From an uncultured Phascolarctobacterium sp. (GTDB lineage Bacteria; Bacillota; Negativicutes; Acidaminococcales; Acidaminococcaceae): a DNA stretch of 64,000 nt. The notes beneath the pieces were generated by a model. That model did not search any database, was not told the origin of the DNA, and was given only the letters and a program-made list of their open reading frames with translations. Positions 42,482 to 51,065 of this stretch are shown here, in pieces. A program made the position numbers and the translations under genes. Positions within the stretch are counted from its first letter, which is position 1. The number at the start of each line of letters is the position of its first letter. The stretch spans positions 1 through 64,000 of the forward strand of contig NZ_CAKPTG010000003.1 in assembly GCF_934190775.1 (NCBI RefSeq), written 5' to 3'.

Positions 42482-43460
42482 TAAGCTGCTGCTTTTGGCA
42501 CGGAATATGGGAGCCAGCGATTTGCATCTTACGCCTGCGAGTGTGCCGATGGTGCGCATAGATGGCAGCCTGCAGCCTTTAAAAAGCGCAGTTATTTCCC
42601 GGGAAAAGCTGGAGAAGGCGTTGCTTGCCCTGCTGCCGGAACAGGAAAAGCGACAGCTATTGCAAAATGGCGAGGTGGATACAGCTTTTAGTGACAGTAT
42701 GCAGGAGCGCTGCCGCCTTAATGTATATCGTCTTGGCAATGGCTATGCAGCGGCAATTCGCCTGCTGCCGCACGAAATTCCCGACTGCCGCAGCCTGGGC
42801 CTGCCGGAAATTGTCAGCCAGCTTGCGGGCAGCAGGCAGGGACTGCTGCTTGTTACAGGGGCTACAGGCAGTGGCAAAAGTACAACGCTGGCGGCGCTGG
42901 TGCAGCAGATAAATCAAATGCGTGCTGTGCACATCCTGACACTGGAGGACCCGATAGAGTACGTTTATCCTCCTGGCCTGGCGCTGATTAACCAGCGGGA
43001 GGTGGGGCGTGATACCAAAAGCTTTGCCAGCGGTCTGCGCAGTGCGCTGAGGCAGGATCCGGATGTGATTATGGTGGGCGAGCTCAGAGATGCGGAAACA
43101 ATTGGTATTGCGCTGACGGCGGCGGAAACAGGCCACCTTGTTTTGGCAACGCTGCACACGCAGGACGCTGCAGGCACGGTAAACCGAATTCTTGATGTGC
43201 TGCCTGACAGGCAGCACGTGTGTACGCAGCTGGCTGATTGTCTGCTGGGAATTTGTTGCCAAAGGTTGCTGCCGCGCTGCGACAGAGCAGGCAGAGCGGC
43301 AGCCTTTGAGGTGCTGGTGGCAACGCCTGCTATGCGCAATCTGATTCGTGAGGGGCGTACGCATCAGCTGCAGTCTTATCTGCAAACTGGCGCGCGTTAC
43401 GGCATGCAGACGATGGAGGACGCAGTGAAGGCCTTGCAGCTGCGCGGGATAATCGCATGA
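42474..43460 (+). CDS. pilT: type IV pilus retraction ATPase PilT
   Basis: A 328-residue retraction motor of type IV pili. ASDLHLTPASVPMVRIDGSL, Walker A TGATGSGKSTTL, Asp box, LTLEDPIEYVY, Walker B RQDPDVIMVGELRDAETI, His box GHLVLATLHTQDAAGTVNRILDVLP and the C-terminal AFEVLVATPAMRNLIREGRTHQLQSYLQTG are all characteristic of PilT rather than PilB; there is no tetracysteine motif. ATG 42474 is inside the end of pilB, with GGGGAGG six bases upstream. Twitching or DNA uptake by retraction is implied, but pilins and PilC are not in this window. Confidence 0.93.
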   Translation: MLDKLLLLARNMGASDLHLTPASVPMVRIDGSLQPLKSAVISREKLEKALLALLPEQEKRQLLQNGEVDTAFSDSMQERCRLNVYRLGNGYAAAIRLLPHEIPDCRSLGLPEIVSQLAGSRQGLLLVTGATGSGKSTTLAALVQQINQMRAVHILTLEDPIEYVYPPGLALINQREVGRDTKSFASGLRSALRQDPDVIMVGELRDAETIGIALTAAETGHLVLATLHTQDAAGTVNRILDVLPDRQHVCTQLADCLLGICCQRLLPRCDRAGRAAAFEVLVATPAMRNLIREGRTHQLQSYLQTGARYGMQTMEDAVKALQLRGIIA

Positions 43461-43461
43461 A

Positions 43462-43488
43462 AAAAAGCCGCTGCGAAAAGCAGCGGCT
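43462..43488 (-). terminator. terminator of the antiporter gene
   Basis: On the minus strand AGCCGCTGC, a TTTTC-type loop and GCAGCGGCT are followed by seven Ts (the A run 43460-43466 of the plus strand). On the plus strand it also folds behind pilT but has no T tract. Confidence 0.8.
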
Positions 43489-43564
43489 GAATAGGGACGT
43501 TGTGGTTAACGCACTGATAACTCTCACAAGGTAACGTAGCGGAAGCAGCGTTAGAAAGCGGTCA

Positions 43565-45868
43565 TTACAAAATCTCTTCTCTGATTAGAGTATTCATCAT
43601 TTTTTGCTTGCCCAATACCCACAGCAGGTCATTTTCTTCAAAAACAAGTGAAACGTGAGGGTTGGTAATCGTAAAGGCACCACGCTCCAGACCGATGACG
43701 AGGCAGCTCCACTTGTTGCGCAAATCGGCAGCCTTCAGCGAGGTTCCTAAAATAGGAGAATGCTTATCAATCGTAATCGCCAGGGAGAGGAATTGTTGTT
43801 CCGGTTTGTTCTGGTGATTATCAAGCATAAATTCACGCAGGCTTTGCGGCAGGTCGCAGCGCTCCAGGCCTAAGCTGCGCTGTCTTGCAGCAGCGTCAAA
43901 AACCTGCAGCTGACTACTGGTACCGATAAGCAGCAGCTTGTCGCCCTGCTCAACTATCTGCTCGCCACCGGGCATATCAACGGTGCGGTGGCTGCCCAAA
44001 AGCTGCAGAACGTTGCAGCCATAGCTTTCGCGGAAGCCCAGACTGCGCAGGCTGCGCCCCTTAATCGGCGAGTCCTTTTGCAAATCGTAATAAACAAGCT
44101 GCAGGTCCTCGTCGAACCAGGTGCGGCTGTCATCGGGAGCACTTTCACGATGCTTACGCATGTGCTTTTCGTTAAGGTTTACCAAAAAGCGCGATTCAAT
44201 GCGCAGGTATTCGCTCATCAGCCAGTCGGAGGAGGAGATGAAGTACGCTGCCAGCAATATGGATACGCAGGCCAGGAAGCCGTGCAGATTAAGCAGAGTG
44301 TGGAAGATGAAGTACAGCGAAGCAGATGCTACAAGCAGCTTGCCGAATACCAGGAACATCAGCGGCAGATGGTTGGCACGCTTCTTAAACCAGAGCTTGG
44401 AGAACAAATCACCATTACCGGCGCGGTTGACGAGCACAGCACGCAAAATCGGTGACATGATGATAAAGGTGGCTGCAGCGGTCAGCAGTCTGCTGTACGG
44501 CAGTTTCAGCGTGTTGCCCAAATAAGGCAGCAGGTAATATTCTGCACCCAAAGCAATAGCTGCCAGCAGGGTGATAAAAATCAGCATACGCATCGTATAA
44601 CCGGTCAGCAGGTTCTTCCAGTCCTGATCCTTGTCATCATCGGTATTGGTGCCGGTGTAACGGTCCAGCCAGCTTTTAGCCTGCGGCGGCAGCAGTTTCA
44701 GCACAAGCTGGTAGAAGGGTTCGGCTGCCATGATGCAGAAGGGTGTAGTAAAGGTAGTGATTACGGATACCGCTACGATAATCGGATATAAAAAGCTGCT
44801 GATTACGCCAAGGCTCATACCGAGGGAAGCGATAATAAAGGAGAATTCACCGATCTGTGCCAGGCTGAAGCCGCAGTGTACAGAGGTGTAGAGGCTTTGG
44901 CCGGAGGCCAGCACGCCGCCAGTGGAGAAAATCAGCTTGCCGATAATTGTTGCTACTACCAGCACGAAGATAGGAAGCGCCTGCTCCAGCAGGATAGCGG
45001 GATCTACCATCATGCCGACGGACACGAAAAAGACTGCGCCGAACAAATCCTTGATAGGCGCAACGAGGTGCTCGATTTTTTCGGCGTTAGGCGCTTCGGC
45101 AATCAAAGAGCCCATGATGAAGGCACCCAAAGCGGAAGAGAAGCCAAGCTGAGTTGCCAGCACAACCATGCCAAGGCACAGGCCGATGGAAACAACTACC
45201 AGAGTTTCTTCGTTCATCAGCTGCTTGGCCCATTTAAAGAAGCTGGGGACAAGATACATACCCAGGACAAACCATAAAACGAGGAAGAAAATCAGACGTC
45301 CGATGCTGAGCAGCAGCTCCATCGTAGAAACATCGGCGCTGGCTACAGCCATAGTTGCCAGCAGCACCATCATCACGATGCCGGCGATATCTTCAATAAT
45401 CAGCACGCCAAAAACGATTTCCGTAAAGCGCTGCGCCCTGAGCTTTAAATCGTCAAAGGCTTTGATGATAATCGTGGTGGAGGACATAGAAAGCATACCG
45501 CCAAGGAAAAGGCTGTCCATATGGTTCCAGCCCAGCAGCGTACCGGCGAAGTAGCCTACGGCCAGCATACCGCCGATTTCTACCGCGGTGGCGATGAAGG
45601 CGGTACTGCCTACGCTTTTCAGCTTGTAAAAGCTGAACTCTAGTCCCAGCGCGAACAGCAGGAAGATAACACCGATTTCGGACCAGGCGTGGACGTTGGC
45701 TTTGTCGGTAATCGTCGGGAAGAAGTTGAAATGCGGACCGGTGATGAAGCCGGCAACAATGTAGCCAAGTACCAGCGGCTGATTGATTTTTTTGAAAAGA
45801 ATTGTTGTGACACCGGCTACGAGCAAAATCATTGCTAAATCATTAATAATAGTTGGCAGATGCGTCAT
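43565..45868 (-). CDS. CPA2-type cation:proton antiporter with TrkA-C domains (KefB/YjbQ-like)
   Basis: A 767-residue inner-membrane Na+/H+ or K+/H+ antiporter. A first part of about 12 membrane segments carries the Na_H_exchanger pattern (LGYIVAGFITGPH, IFLLFALGLEFS, SMSSTTIIIKAF, GFSSALGAFIMGSLIAEAP). A second hydrophobic part near 440-560 is unusual in length. Cytoplasmic TrkA-C-type domains form the end (GRSLRSLGFRESYGCNVLQLLG... and LGTSLKAADLRNKWSCLVIGLERG), where nucleotides or ions gate the channel. The minus-strand ATG at 45868 lies six bases after AAGGAG. No TrkA-N (NAD) domain is seen. Monocistronic. Confidence 0.85.
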   Translation of the reverse strand: MTHLPTIINDLAMILLVAGVTTILFKKINQPLVLGYIVAGFITGPHFNFFPTITDKANVHAWSEIGVIFLLFALGLEFSFYKLKSVGSTAFIATAVEIGGMLAVGYFAGTLLGWNHMDSLFLGGMLSMSSTTIIIKAFDDLKLRAQRFTEIVFGVLIIEDIAGIVMMVLLATMAVASADVSTMELLLSIGRLIFFLVLWFVLGMYLVPSFFKWAKQLMNEETLVVVSIGLCLGMVVLATQLGFSSALGAFIMGSLIAEAPNAEKIEHLVAPIKDLFGAVFFVSVGMMVDPAILLEQALPIFVLVVATIIGKLIFSTGGVLASGQSLYTSVHCGFSLAQIGEFSFIIASLGMSLGVISSFLYPIIVAVSVITTFTTPFCIMAAEPFYQLVLKLLPPQAKSWLDRYTGTNTDDDKDQDWKNLLTGYTMRMLIFITLLAAIALGAEYYLLPYLGNTLKLPYSRLLTAAATFIIMSPILRAVLVNRAGNGDLFSKLWFKKRANHLPLMFLVFGKLLVASASLYFIFHTLLNLHGFLACVSILLAAYFISSSDWLMSEYLRIESRFLVNLNEKHMRKHRESAPDDSRTWFDEDLQLVYYDLQKDSPIKGRSLRSLGFRESYGCNVLQLLGSHRTVDMPGGEQIVEQGDKLLLIGTSSQLQVFDAAARQRSLGLERCDLPQSLREFMLDNHQNKPEQQFLSLAITIDKHSPILGTSLKAADLRNKWSCLVIGLERGAFTITNPHVSLVFEENDLLWVLGKQKMMNTLIREEIL

Positions 45869-45891
45869 GGGAATCTCCTTTGCGATATTTT

Positions 45892-45921
45892 TTGCCAAAA
45901 TGGCTTTAAATGGTGTATAAT
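45892..45921 (+). promoter_or_regulatory. promoter of the class IV aminotransferase gene
   Basis: TTGCCA (45892-45897), an 18-base spacer and TATAAT (45916-45921). It gives a leader of about 150 bases, in which I saw no known riboswitch. Confidence 0.5.
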
Positions 45922-46076
45922 AATTGAAATGTAGTCATTAGCTTTTTACAAGCTCTGTAGACTGCAAAACAAATAATCTCAATATATATTATACAATATT
46001 TTTGACTGGAATTATTGCATAAATAATGCTTTATTATGTTAATTTATTGTGACTTATCGCATTTGGAGGAATAAAC

Positions 46077-46961
46077 ATGAACGAAAATCAACAAGAAAAA
46101 TTAGTTTTGGTAGACGGCGAGATTATGCCGGAGGCTGAAGCGTTTATTGACGTTAACGACCGCGGCCATAACTTCGGCGATGGCGTTTTTGAAATTGTAC
46201 CGGTTTATAACGGCCGCTGCTTTGCTTTGCTGCCGCATATGAACAATTTATTCGATTCTGTAATCGCCGTAAAAATCCCCGGCGTTTACATGATTGAAGA
46301 GCTCGTAGAGTTCCATGAAAGCCTGTTGGCCGCAACCGGTCTGCAGGACTGCGAAATCTATACGCAGGTAACCCGTGGCAGCGGTGCTTATTCTCTGGCT
46401 TATCCTGAGCAGAGCATTCCGCATCTGACTATGTATGCTGTACCGGTTGACCGCGAGGCACTGGCTGAAAAGCGTGCTAAGGGTGTAAATGTTATTACTA
46501 TTGAGGACGTACGCTGGGCGCGCTGCGATATCAATACTCTGAACCGTCTGCCGGAGGTAATGGCGAAACAGAAGGCTGTTATCGGCAATGCTTTTGATTC
46601 CCTGTTTGTTCGCGACGGTAAAATTACCGAAAGCACGGAAGCAAGCTTCTTCATTTATAAAGACGGTATTCTGTGGACTCATCCCGAAAACAACTTTATC
46701 CATAAAAATATTACCCGCCGTCTGCTGATGGAACGCCTGTCTAAAGACCTGGACCTGCAGATTATCGAAAGAGCCTTTGACAAGGACTTCGCCCTCAAAG
46801 CAGACGAAGCCTTCCTCTGCGGACCGCGTTGCGAATTTATGCCTGTTACCAAAATTGACCGCAGTTTCGTTGCTGACGGCAAGGTTGGCGAGCTGACACA
46901 AAAGCTGCAGGATGCATATATGGCGTTTGTAGCTAAGGAATGCCCTGCTAAGCATGAATAA
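46077..46961 (+). CDS. class IV (D-amino-acid-type) aminotransferase lacking the PLP lysine
   Basis: A 294-residue fold-type IV PLP enzyme, closest in pattern to D-alanine aminotransferase: VDVNDRGHNFGDGVFEI-like start, RGSGAYSLAYPEQ, then GVNVITIEDVRWARCDIN, KITESTEASFFIYKDGILWTHP, and DEAFLCGPRCEFMPVTKID. In known D-amino acid aminotransferases the sequence is RCDIKSLN, with the lysine forming the Schiff base. Here residue 153 is Asn (codon AAT at 46533-46535). The remaining framework and the phosphate-binding region look intact. It may be catalytically altered, or have another activity that does not need the lysine. ATG 46077 follows TTGGAGGA. It overlaps the next gene by eight bases. Confidence 0.85.
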   Translation: MNENQQEKLVLVDGEIMPEAEAFIDVNDRGHNFGDGVFEIVPVYNGRCFALLPHMNNLFDSVIAVKIPGVYMIEELVEFHESLLAATGLQDCEIYTQVTRGSGAYSLAYPEQSIPHLTMYAVPVDREALAEKRAKGVNVITIEDVRWARCDINTLNRLPEVMAKQKAVIGNAFDSLFVRDGKITESTEASFFIYKDGILWTHPENNFIHKNITRRLLMERLSKDLDLQIIERAFDKDFALKADEAFLCGPRCEFMPVTKIDRSFVADGKVGELTQKLQDAYMAFVAKECPAKHE

Positions 46962-47460
46962 CAGCAAGCTGGTGCGGGGAGCACTGCTGGTGGCCTTGGC
47001 GCTGGCGCTGCAGTCGTTGCGTCTGGTGCTGCCGATGCCGCAAATGCTTTCCACGTTTATCATCGGTACTTTGGTGCATATGATGCTGGTGCTGACGCTG
47101 CAGCTCAACGGATTGAAGACAGCACTCCTGCTGGCATTTTTGCTGCCGCTGACTGCTTATGTGCAGGGGCAGGTGCTGCTGCCGCTTTTGATTCCTGTAA
47201 TCTGGCTGGGCAACTTTATCTTTGTGCTGCTTGTGCGACAGTTTAAGGGCAGGCGCAAGCTGTCTTTATGCGTGCCGCCGTTGGCAAAGGCCTGTATTAT
47301 GCTGCTGGCAGCCTGGGTGGTAGTCAGCTTTTTGACCCTGCCGAATCCTGCGCTGCGTAAAACAGTGATGTTTGCGATGAGCGTACCGCAGTTGCTGACG
47401 GCTGTTGCCGGTATTTTGCTGGCAGAGCAGGTCAAAAAGCGCCTGCGTCAGTTTAATTAA
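46954..47460 (+). CDS. small polytopic membrane protein (ECF S-component-like)
   Basis: A 168-residue protein with five or so membrane segments (ALLVALALALQSLRLVLP, FIIGTLVHMMLVLTLQL, ALLLAFLLPLTAYV, LLIPVIWLGNFIFVLLV, CIMLLAAWVVVSFL). Size and the N-terminal LVRGALLVALALALQ resemble substrate-binding S components of ECF vitamin transporters, but no substrate motif is visible. Its ATG lies inside the end of the aminotransferase gene, so the two are coupled; a link to its product or cofactor is conceivable. Confidence 0.6.
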   Translation: MNNSKLVRGALLVALALALQSLRLVLPMPQMLSTFIIGTLVHMMLVLTLQLNGLKTALLLAFLLPLTAYVQGQVLLPLLIPVIWLGNFIFVLLVRQFKGRRKLSLCVPPLAKACIMLLAAWVVVSFLTLPNPALRKTVMFAMSVPQLLTAVAGILLAEQVKKRLRQFN

Positions 47461-47517
47461 GCTGGACTTTGTAATGATATAACGAGTTTATGCGTGTCGA
47501 ATTAATCGACAGCTAAG

Positions 47518-47551
47518 ATAACCGCCGGTGTAAAAGCTGTGCGGTTATTTT
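47518..47551 (+). terminator. terminator of the aminotransferase operon
   Basis: ATAACCGC (47518-47525) pairs with GCGGTTAT (47541-47548), followed by a short T run. The near-palindrome TGTCGAATTAATCGACA lies just before it (47495-47511). Confidence 0.65.
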
Positions 47552-47724
47552 GTGCGTAAACCTAAGACAGCTCAGTAACCTTTTGGTAACTGAAGCACTT
47601 TTTTGTGCATACTTTACAGAAAAGCTGAAACAGCATATTATAATATAGGCAATGGATAGTAGTTATCTATTTTGTGAAGTTAATGTTAAAAATGCAAATA
47701 CGCTGCCGCAAGCTATATTTCATA

Positions 47725-47733
47725 TGCTATAAT
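47725..47733 (+). promoter_or_regulatory. extended -10 promoter of the DUF2156 gene
   Basis: TGCTATAAT (47725-47733), without a clear -35 box. The 47552-47724 stretch before it holds no gene that I can see. Confidence 0.5.
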
Positions 47734-47768
47734 ATACAAGCAGTAATGAGTTTTAGGGGGTTATCAGT

Positions 47769-48653
47769 ATTTTAGAATTTAAACCTGTAACATTGGCACA
47801 AAAGCCTTTGTTTGAAAGCTATATATCAAAATCACATCAAAATGGCAGCGAATGTGCCTTTTCCAATCTTTTTGTCTGGCGTGACTGCTATCATATTTAT
47901 TGGTGCGTAGCGCACGATTTCCTGCTGCTGAAGGTTAAACGCAACAACGTTGATTTTTACATTCAGCCTTTTGGCGGACGCGATGAGGATTTGCCGCGTC
48001 TGATGCAGGAGCTGAAGGAGGAGCACCAGGGCAAACCGTTTGAAATGCATGGTATCTATGATTTTACCAAGGAGCGCTTTGAGCGCGTGATGCCGGGTCT
48101 GACATATGAAGAAGACCGCGATAACTGGGATTATGTATATCTGCAGGAAAAGCTGGCAACGCTTTCCGGCCGCAAGCTGCACGGACAGAAGAATCACTAC
48201 AATGCTTTTGTCAAGGCACATCCGGATTTCGTTTATGAGCCGATTACTATGGATAATATGATGGAATGCCTGAACTTCGGCGAGCGCTGGTGCGATGAGC
48301 ATATGGCGGAGGATCCTTCGCTGCTGTGCGAAAAATATGCTATCCAGGAGGCCTTTCTGAGCTTTGAACAGCTGGAGCTGCGCGGCGGTGCAATCCGTTT
48401 CGACGGTAAAATTCAAGCATTCAGCTTTGGCAAGAAGATTAACGACGATACAGCGGTGCTGCATGTAGAAAAGGCGCGTCATGATGTACGCGGCTTGTAT
48501 ACTGCTATTACCAAGGAGTTCGCCGCTCATGCCTGGACGGATGTAAAATATCTCAACCGTGAGGAGGATATGGGACATCCCGGTCTGCGTGAGGCAAAAA
48601 TGGCGCTGCATCCGGAATTTATGGTGAAAAAATATAATGTAATTATTGGGTGA
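47769..48653 (+). CDS. DUF2156 (phosphatidylglycerol lysyltransferase C-terminal-like) protein
   Basis: A 294-residue cytoplasmic protein of the DUF2156 group, a double GNAT-like fold related to the transferase domain of MprF. The family start FKPVTLAQKPLFESYISKS and the body SECAFSNLFVWRDCY, LSGRKLHGQKNHYNAFVKAHPDFVYEPIT, AFSFGKKINDDTAVLHVEKARHDVRGLYTAI, YLNREEDMGHPGLREAKMALHPEFMVKKYNVII are all typical. The conserved N-terminus begins before the first TTG (47793). The best start is therefore ATT at 47769, eight bases after AGGGGG; no ATG or GTG fits. It forms an operon with the acetyltransferase gene nine bases on. Confidence 0.82.
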   Translation: MLEFKPVTLAQKPLFESYISKSHQNGSECAFSNLFVWRDCYHIYWCVAHDFLLLKVKRNNVDFYIQPFGGRDEDLPRLMQELKEEHQGKPFEMHGIYDFTKERFERVMPGLTYEEDRDNWDYVYLQEKLATLSGRKLHGQKNHYNAFVKAHPDFVYEPITMDNMMECLNFGERWCDEHMAEDPSLLCEKYAIQEAFLSFEQLELRGGAIRFDGKIQAFSFGKKINDDTAVLHVEKARHDVRGLYTAITKEFAAHAWTDVKYLNREEDMGHPGLREAKMALHPEFMVKKYNVIIG

Positions 48654-48661
48654 GGTAGCTT

Positions 48662-49885
48662 ATGATTTACCGTGTCGTGAGCAAGGAGCGTATGTACCAG
48701 GCGGAGGAGCTTTGGGATTACTGCTTTGAAAAAAAGACAGAGCCTTTCTTTCAGTACTATTTTGAGCAGTACTGCGGCAAGGACAATATGGTTATCGGTG
48801 GCTTTGACAAGGTTGGCGAGGACGAAAGACTGCGCACAATGCTGCACGTCAATCCCTATATGCTGCGTTTGCGCGGGCAGGAGATGCTGTTGCCGTATCT
48901 TGTGGGCATTGCCACCGCTCCGGAAGCACGTGGGCAGCACCTGCTGCGTCCGCTTTTGGAAACTGCCTTTGAGGTGCTGCGCTCGCAGGGCTTCCCCTTT
49001 GTGACGCTGATGCCAATCAACGCCGGAATTTATCTGCCATACGAATTTGCTTATTGCTATTATCGTCACGAGTATAAGCTGCCGCTGGCACAGCTGCAGC
49101 TTCCTGCAATAGGTGATGACCTGTCGGTAGAACGTCTGGATTTAGCTTCTTTGCAGCAGTCTGTGACTGAGGAAAAAGCTCAGCCTTTCAATCCTTTGGG
49201 AGATATTTACGCAAGTGTTACCGCAGCGTGGAACGGTGTGCCTAAGCGCACCGCTTTCCAATGGCGCAAGCTGTTGTCGGTAGTTACGCAGGAAAATGTG
49301 CTGTGCGCTGTTGTTTATCGTGCGGGAGAAGCAGTTGGCTATATGCTTTATACGTTGAGCGACGGCACGTTCAACGTGCAGGAGCTGTTGGCGCAGGACG
49401 CTGCGGCGAAGAACCGTCTGCTGCAATATGCTGCAGGACACAAGAGTGAAGCGCAGGAGCTTTGCTGGCTGGCGGAGCCGTGGGATAAAACATATCTGGG
49501 CTTTGCGGACCAGGCACTTACAGGCAGGCTGCAGCCGTTTATGATGGCGCGCTGCCTCGATGCACGGGCAGCGCTCGCCAAGCTGCCGGTAGCAGCAAGC
49601 ATGAGCAGCGGCAGCGTTGTTGTGCTGCTTACGGATAAGATGATTGAGCGCAATAATCATCTGCTGCAGCTGCGGATGTCGCCGGGTAAGCTGGAGGCAG
49701 TCAGCACGCTGGAGCAGGAGGAGGTTACCATGGATATGGGCGCCTTTACTCAGCTTTACTTTGGTACCTTCAGCGCTACGGAGCTGTGGGAGGCAGGGCG
49801 CATCAAATGCAGCGATGTGCAGAAGCTGCAGCTGCTCGACGAGCTTTTCACAAAATGCCGCACGTATAATAACGAATACTTTTAA
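48662..49885 (+). CDS. Eis-like GNAT acetyltransferase
   Basis: A 407-residue protein of the Eis/enhanced-intracellular-survival type. The N-terminal GNAT domain has the acetyl-CoA loop VGIATAPEARGQHLLRPLLETAFEVL, followed by FVTLMPINAGIYLPYEFAYCYY. The middle is a second GNAT-like domain, and the C-terminus an SCP2-like domain ending FTQLYFGTFSATELWEAGRI. Family members acetylate aminoglycosides or protein lysines; the substrate here is unknown. Short spacing (nine bases, GAGGTAG site) couples it to the DUF2156 gene. Confidence 0.85.
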   Translation: MIYRVVSKERMYQAEELWDYCFEKKTEPFFQYYFEQYCGKDNMVIGGFDKVGEDERLRTMLHVNPYMLRLRGQEMLLPYLVGIATAPEARGQHLLRPLLETAFEVLRSQGFPFVTLMPINAGIYLPYEFAYCYYRHEYKLPLAQLQLPAIGDDLSVERLDLASLQQSVTEEKAQPFNPLGDIYASVTAAWNGVPKRTAFQWRKLLSVVTQENVLCAVVYRAGEAVGYMLYTLSDGTFNVQELLAQDAAAKNRLLQYAAGHKSEAQELCWLAEPWDKTYLGFADQALTGRLQPFMMARCLDARAALAKLPVAASMSSGSVVVLLTDKMIERNNHLLQLRMSPGKLEAVSTLEQEEVTMDMGAFTQLYFGTFSATELWEAGRIKCSDVQKLQLLDELFTKCRTYNNEYF

Positions 49886-49892
49886 AGCTATG

Positions 49893-49926
49893 CAGGCTGT
49901 CGGAAGAAAACGACAGCCTGTTTTTT
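49893..49926 (+). terminator. terminator of the DUF2156-Eis operon
   Basis: CAGGCTGTCG (49893-49902) pairs perfectly with CGACAGCCTG (49911-49920), followed by six Ts. Confidence 0.92.
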
Positions 49927-49950
49927 ATCTATATCTGTAAATTATTAGAA

Positions 49951-49984
49951 TGCCCCCAATACTTTTTGGTTAGTATTGGGGGCA
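49951..49984. repeat. 13-bp perfect inverted repeat between convergent genes
   Basis: TGCCCCCAATACT (49951-49963) and AGTATTGGGGGCA (49972-49984) form a stable hairpin with an eight-base loop. Plus-strand bases after it are A-rich and the minus-strand side is only weakly T-rich. It could end the LysR transcript or insulate the two units. Confidence 0.6.
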
Positions 49985-50053
49985 AAAATTACCAATAACT
50001 TTTCAATTGTACGGATGATAAATTTAGCTTTACTGTAATTATAGAAAAGTGTT

Positions 50054-50920
50054 TTATTGTATCTGTCTCAAATAATTTATAAACAATTTAGCAGACGAGG
50101 AAATATTGCTTTTGTTGTAGAGTATCGAACATTCCTTGATTTTATTGAGTTCAACAATTCTCTTCACTGCTAGACAATCTGCGGAATATTCACTAAGGTA
50201 AGACTTAGGAATGATGGTGATACCTAAGCCTGCTTTGGCCAACATAACTAACGTATTTAAATCATCACAAAAACAATATATAAATGGTTGAAAAGAGTTT
50301 TTTTCGCATAAAGCAGTAAGTGAATTTACAAGATTCTTTTTGATAATGAAAGGTGTGTTTTTGAGAGAAGCAATATTGATGCAGTCATTAGAATCTGTAA
50401 AAAATTCTTTCTTTCCGATGATCACCAAATAATCATTGGGGAGCGAAAGCTTAGTAAATTTGCTGTTTTCAGGAAGCTTTCTGGCAAAACATAGGTCTAT
50501 TGTACCTAAGTTAAGTCTGGAGAAAAGAGCTTGCTTGTCATCTTGAATTATATCTAGCCTGATATTCGGATATTTTTTATGGAATCCTTGCATAAGTTTT
50601 GGTAAATATTCTAAACCGATTGAGTTCCAGGAGCCTATAGAAATAATACCAGATTTACCTGCTTGCAGGTCTTTTATTTTTGAAACAGCAGTATCAATAC
50701 ATAGAATGCTGTCACGAGCATATTTATAAAAAATCTCTCCGGAGTTTGTCAAAACAATATTTGAGCCTTCTCTGTTAAATAGCTTAGTATCAAGCTCTCT
50801 TTCTAAGCTTTTAATACTCTGACTAATAGCAGGCTGTGTTACAAATAGTTTTTTTGCTGCTTTACTTATACATTTGGCATCGGCTGTCTCTAAAAAATAC
50901 TCTAATTGCTTAAAATCCAT
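50054..50920 (-). CDS. LysR-family transcriptional regulator
   Basis: A 288-residue LysR protein. The N-terminal winged helix-turn-helix is MDFKQLEYFLETADAKCISKAAKKLFVTQPAISQSIKSLERELDTKLF. The co-inducer domain begins near residue 90 (GIISIGSWNSIGLEYLPKLMQGFHKKYPNIRLDI) and ends VMLAKAGLGITIIPKSYL. LysR proteins usually activate a divergent gene. Here the 145-base gap separates it from a metal-chelate-binding lipoprotein gene, so that uptake operon is the likely target. AAGGAT stands before the minus-strand ATG at 50920. Confidence 0.88.
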   Translation of the reverse strand: MDFKQLEYFLETADAKCISKAAKKLFVTQPAISQSIKSLERELDTKLFNREGSNIVLTNSGEIFYKYARDSILCIDTAVSKIKDLQAGKSGIISIGSWNSIGLEYLPKLMQGFHKKYPNIRLDIIQDDKQALFSRLNLGTIDLCFARKLPENSKFTKLSLPNDYLVIIGKKEFFTDSNDCINIASLKNTPFIIKKNLVNSLTALCEKNSFQPFIYCFCDDLNTLVMLAKAGLGITIIPKSYLSEYSADCLAVKRIVELNKIKECSILYNKSNISSSAKLFINYLRQIQ

Positions 50921-51065
50921 TGAACATCAAATCCTTGCATAAAAAGAAGTTATACCGCTATAAAAAGATGTTTCTTTTAAAAAGTATAATTATCTGATAT
51001 AATCATACCACAAGTAGCAGAGCGATTCAATAAGAAATAGTCTTATATTTAGGAGGGGATGCGGT

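Noticed and set aside
44876..45554. Plus-strand frames over the antiporter gene
   Set aside because: Shadow of a long membrane protein on the minus strand; no ribosome site.
45922..46076. Riboswitch in the aminotransferase leader
   Set aside because: The 150-base leader is AT-rich with no motif of a known riboswitch that I recognise.
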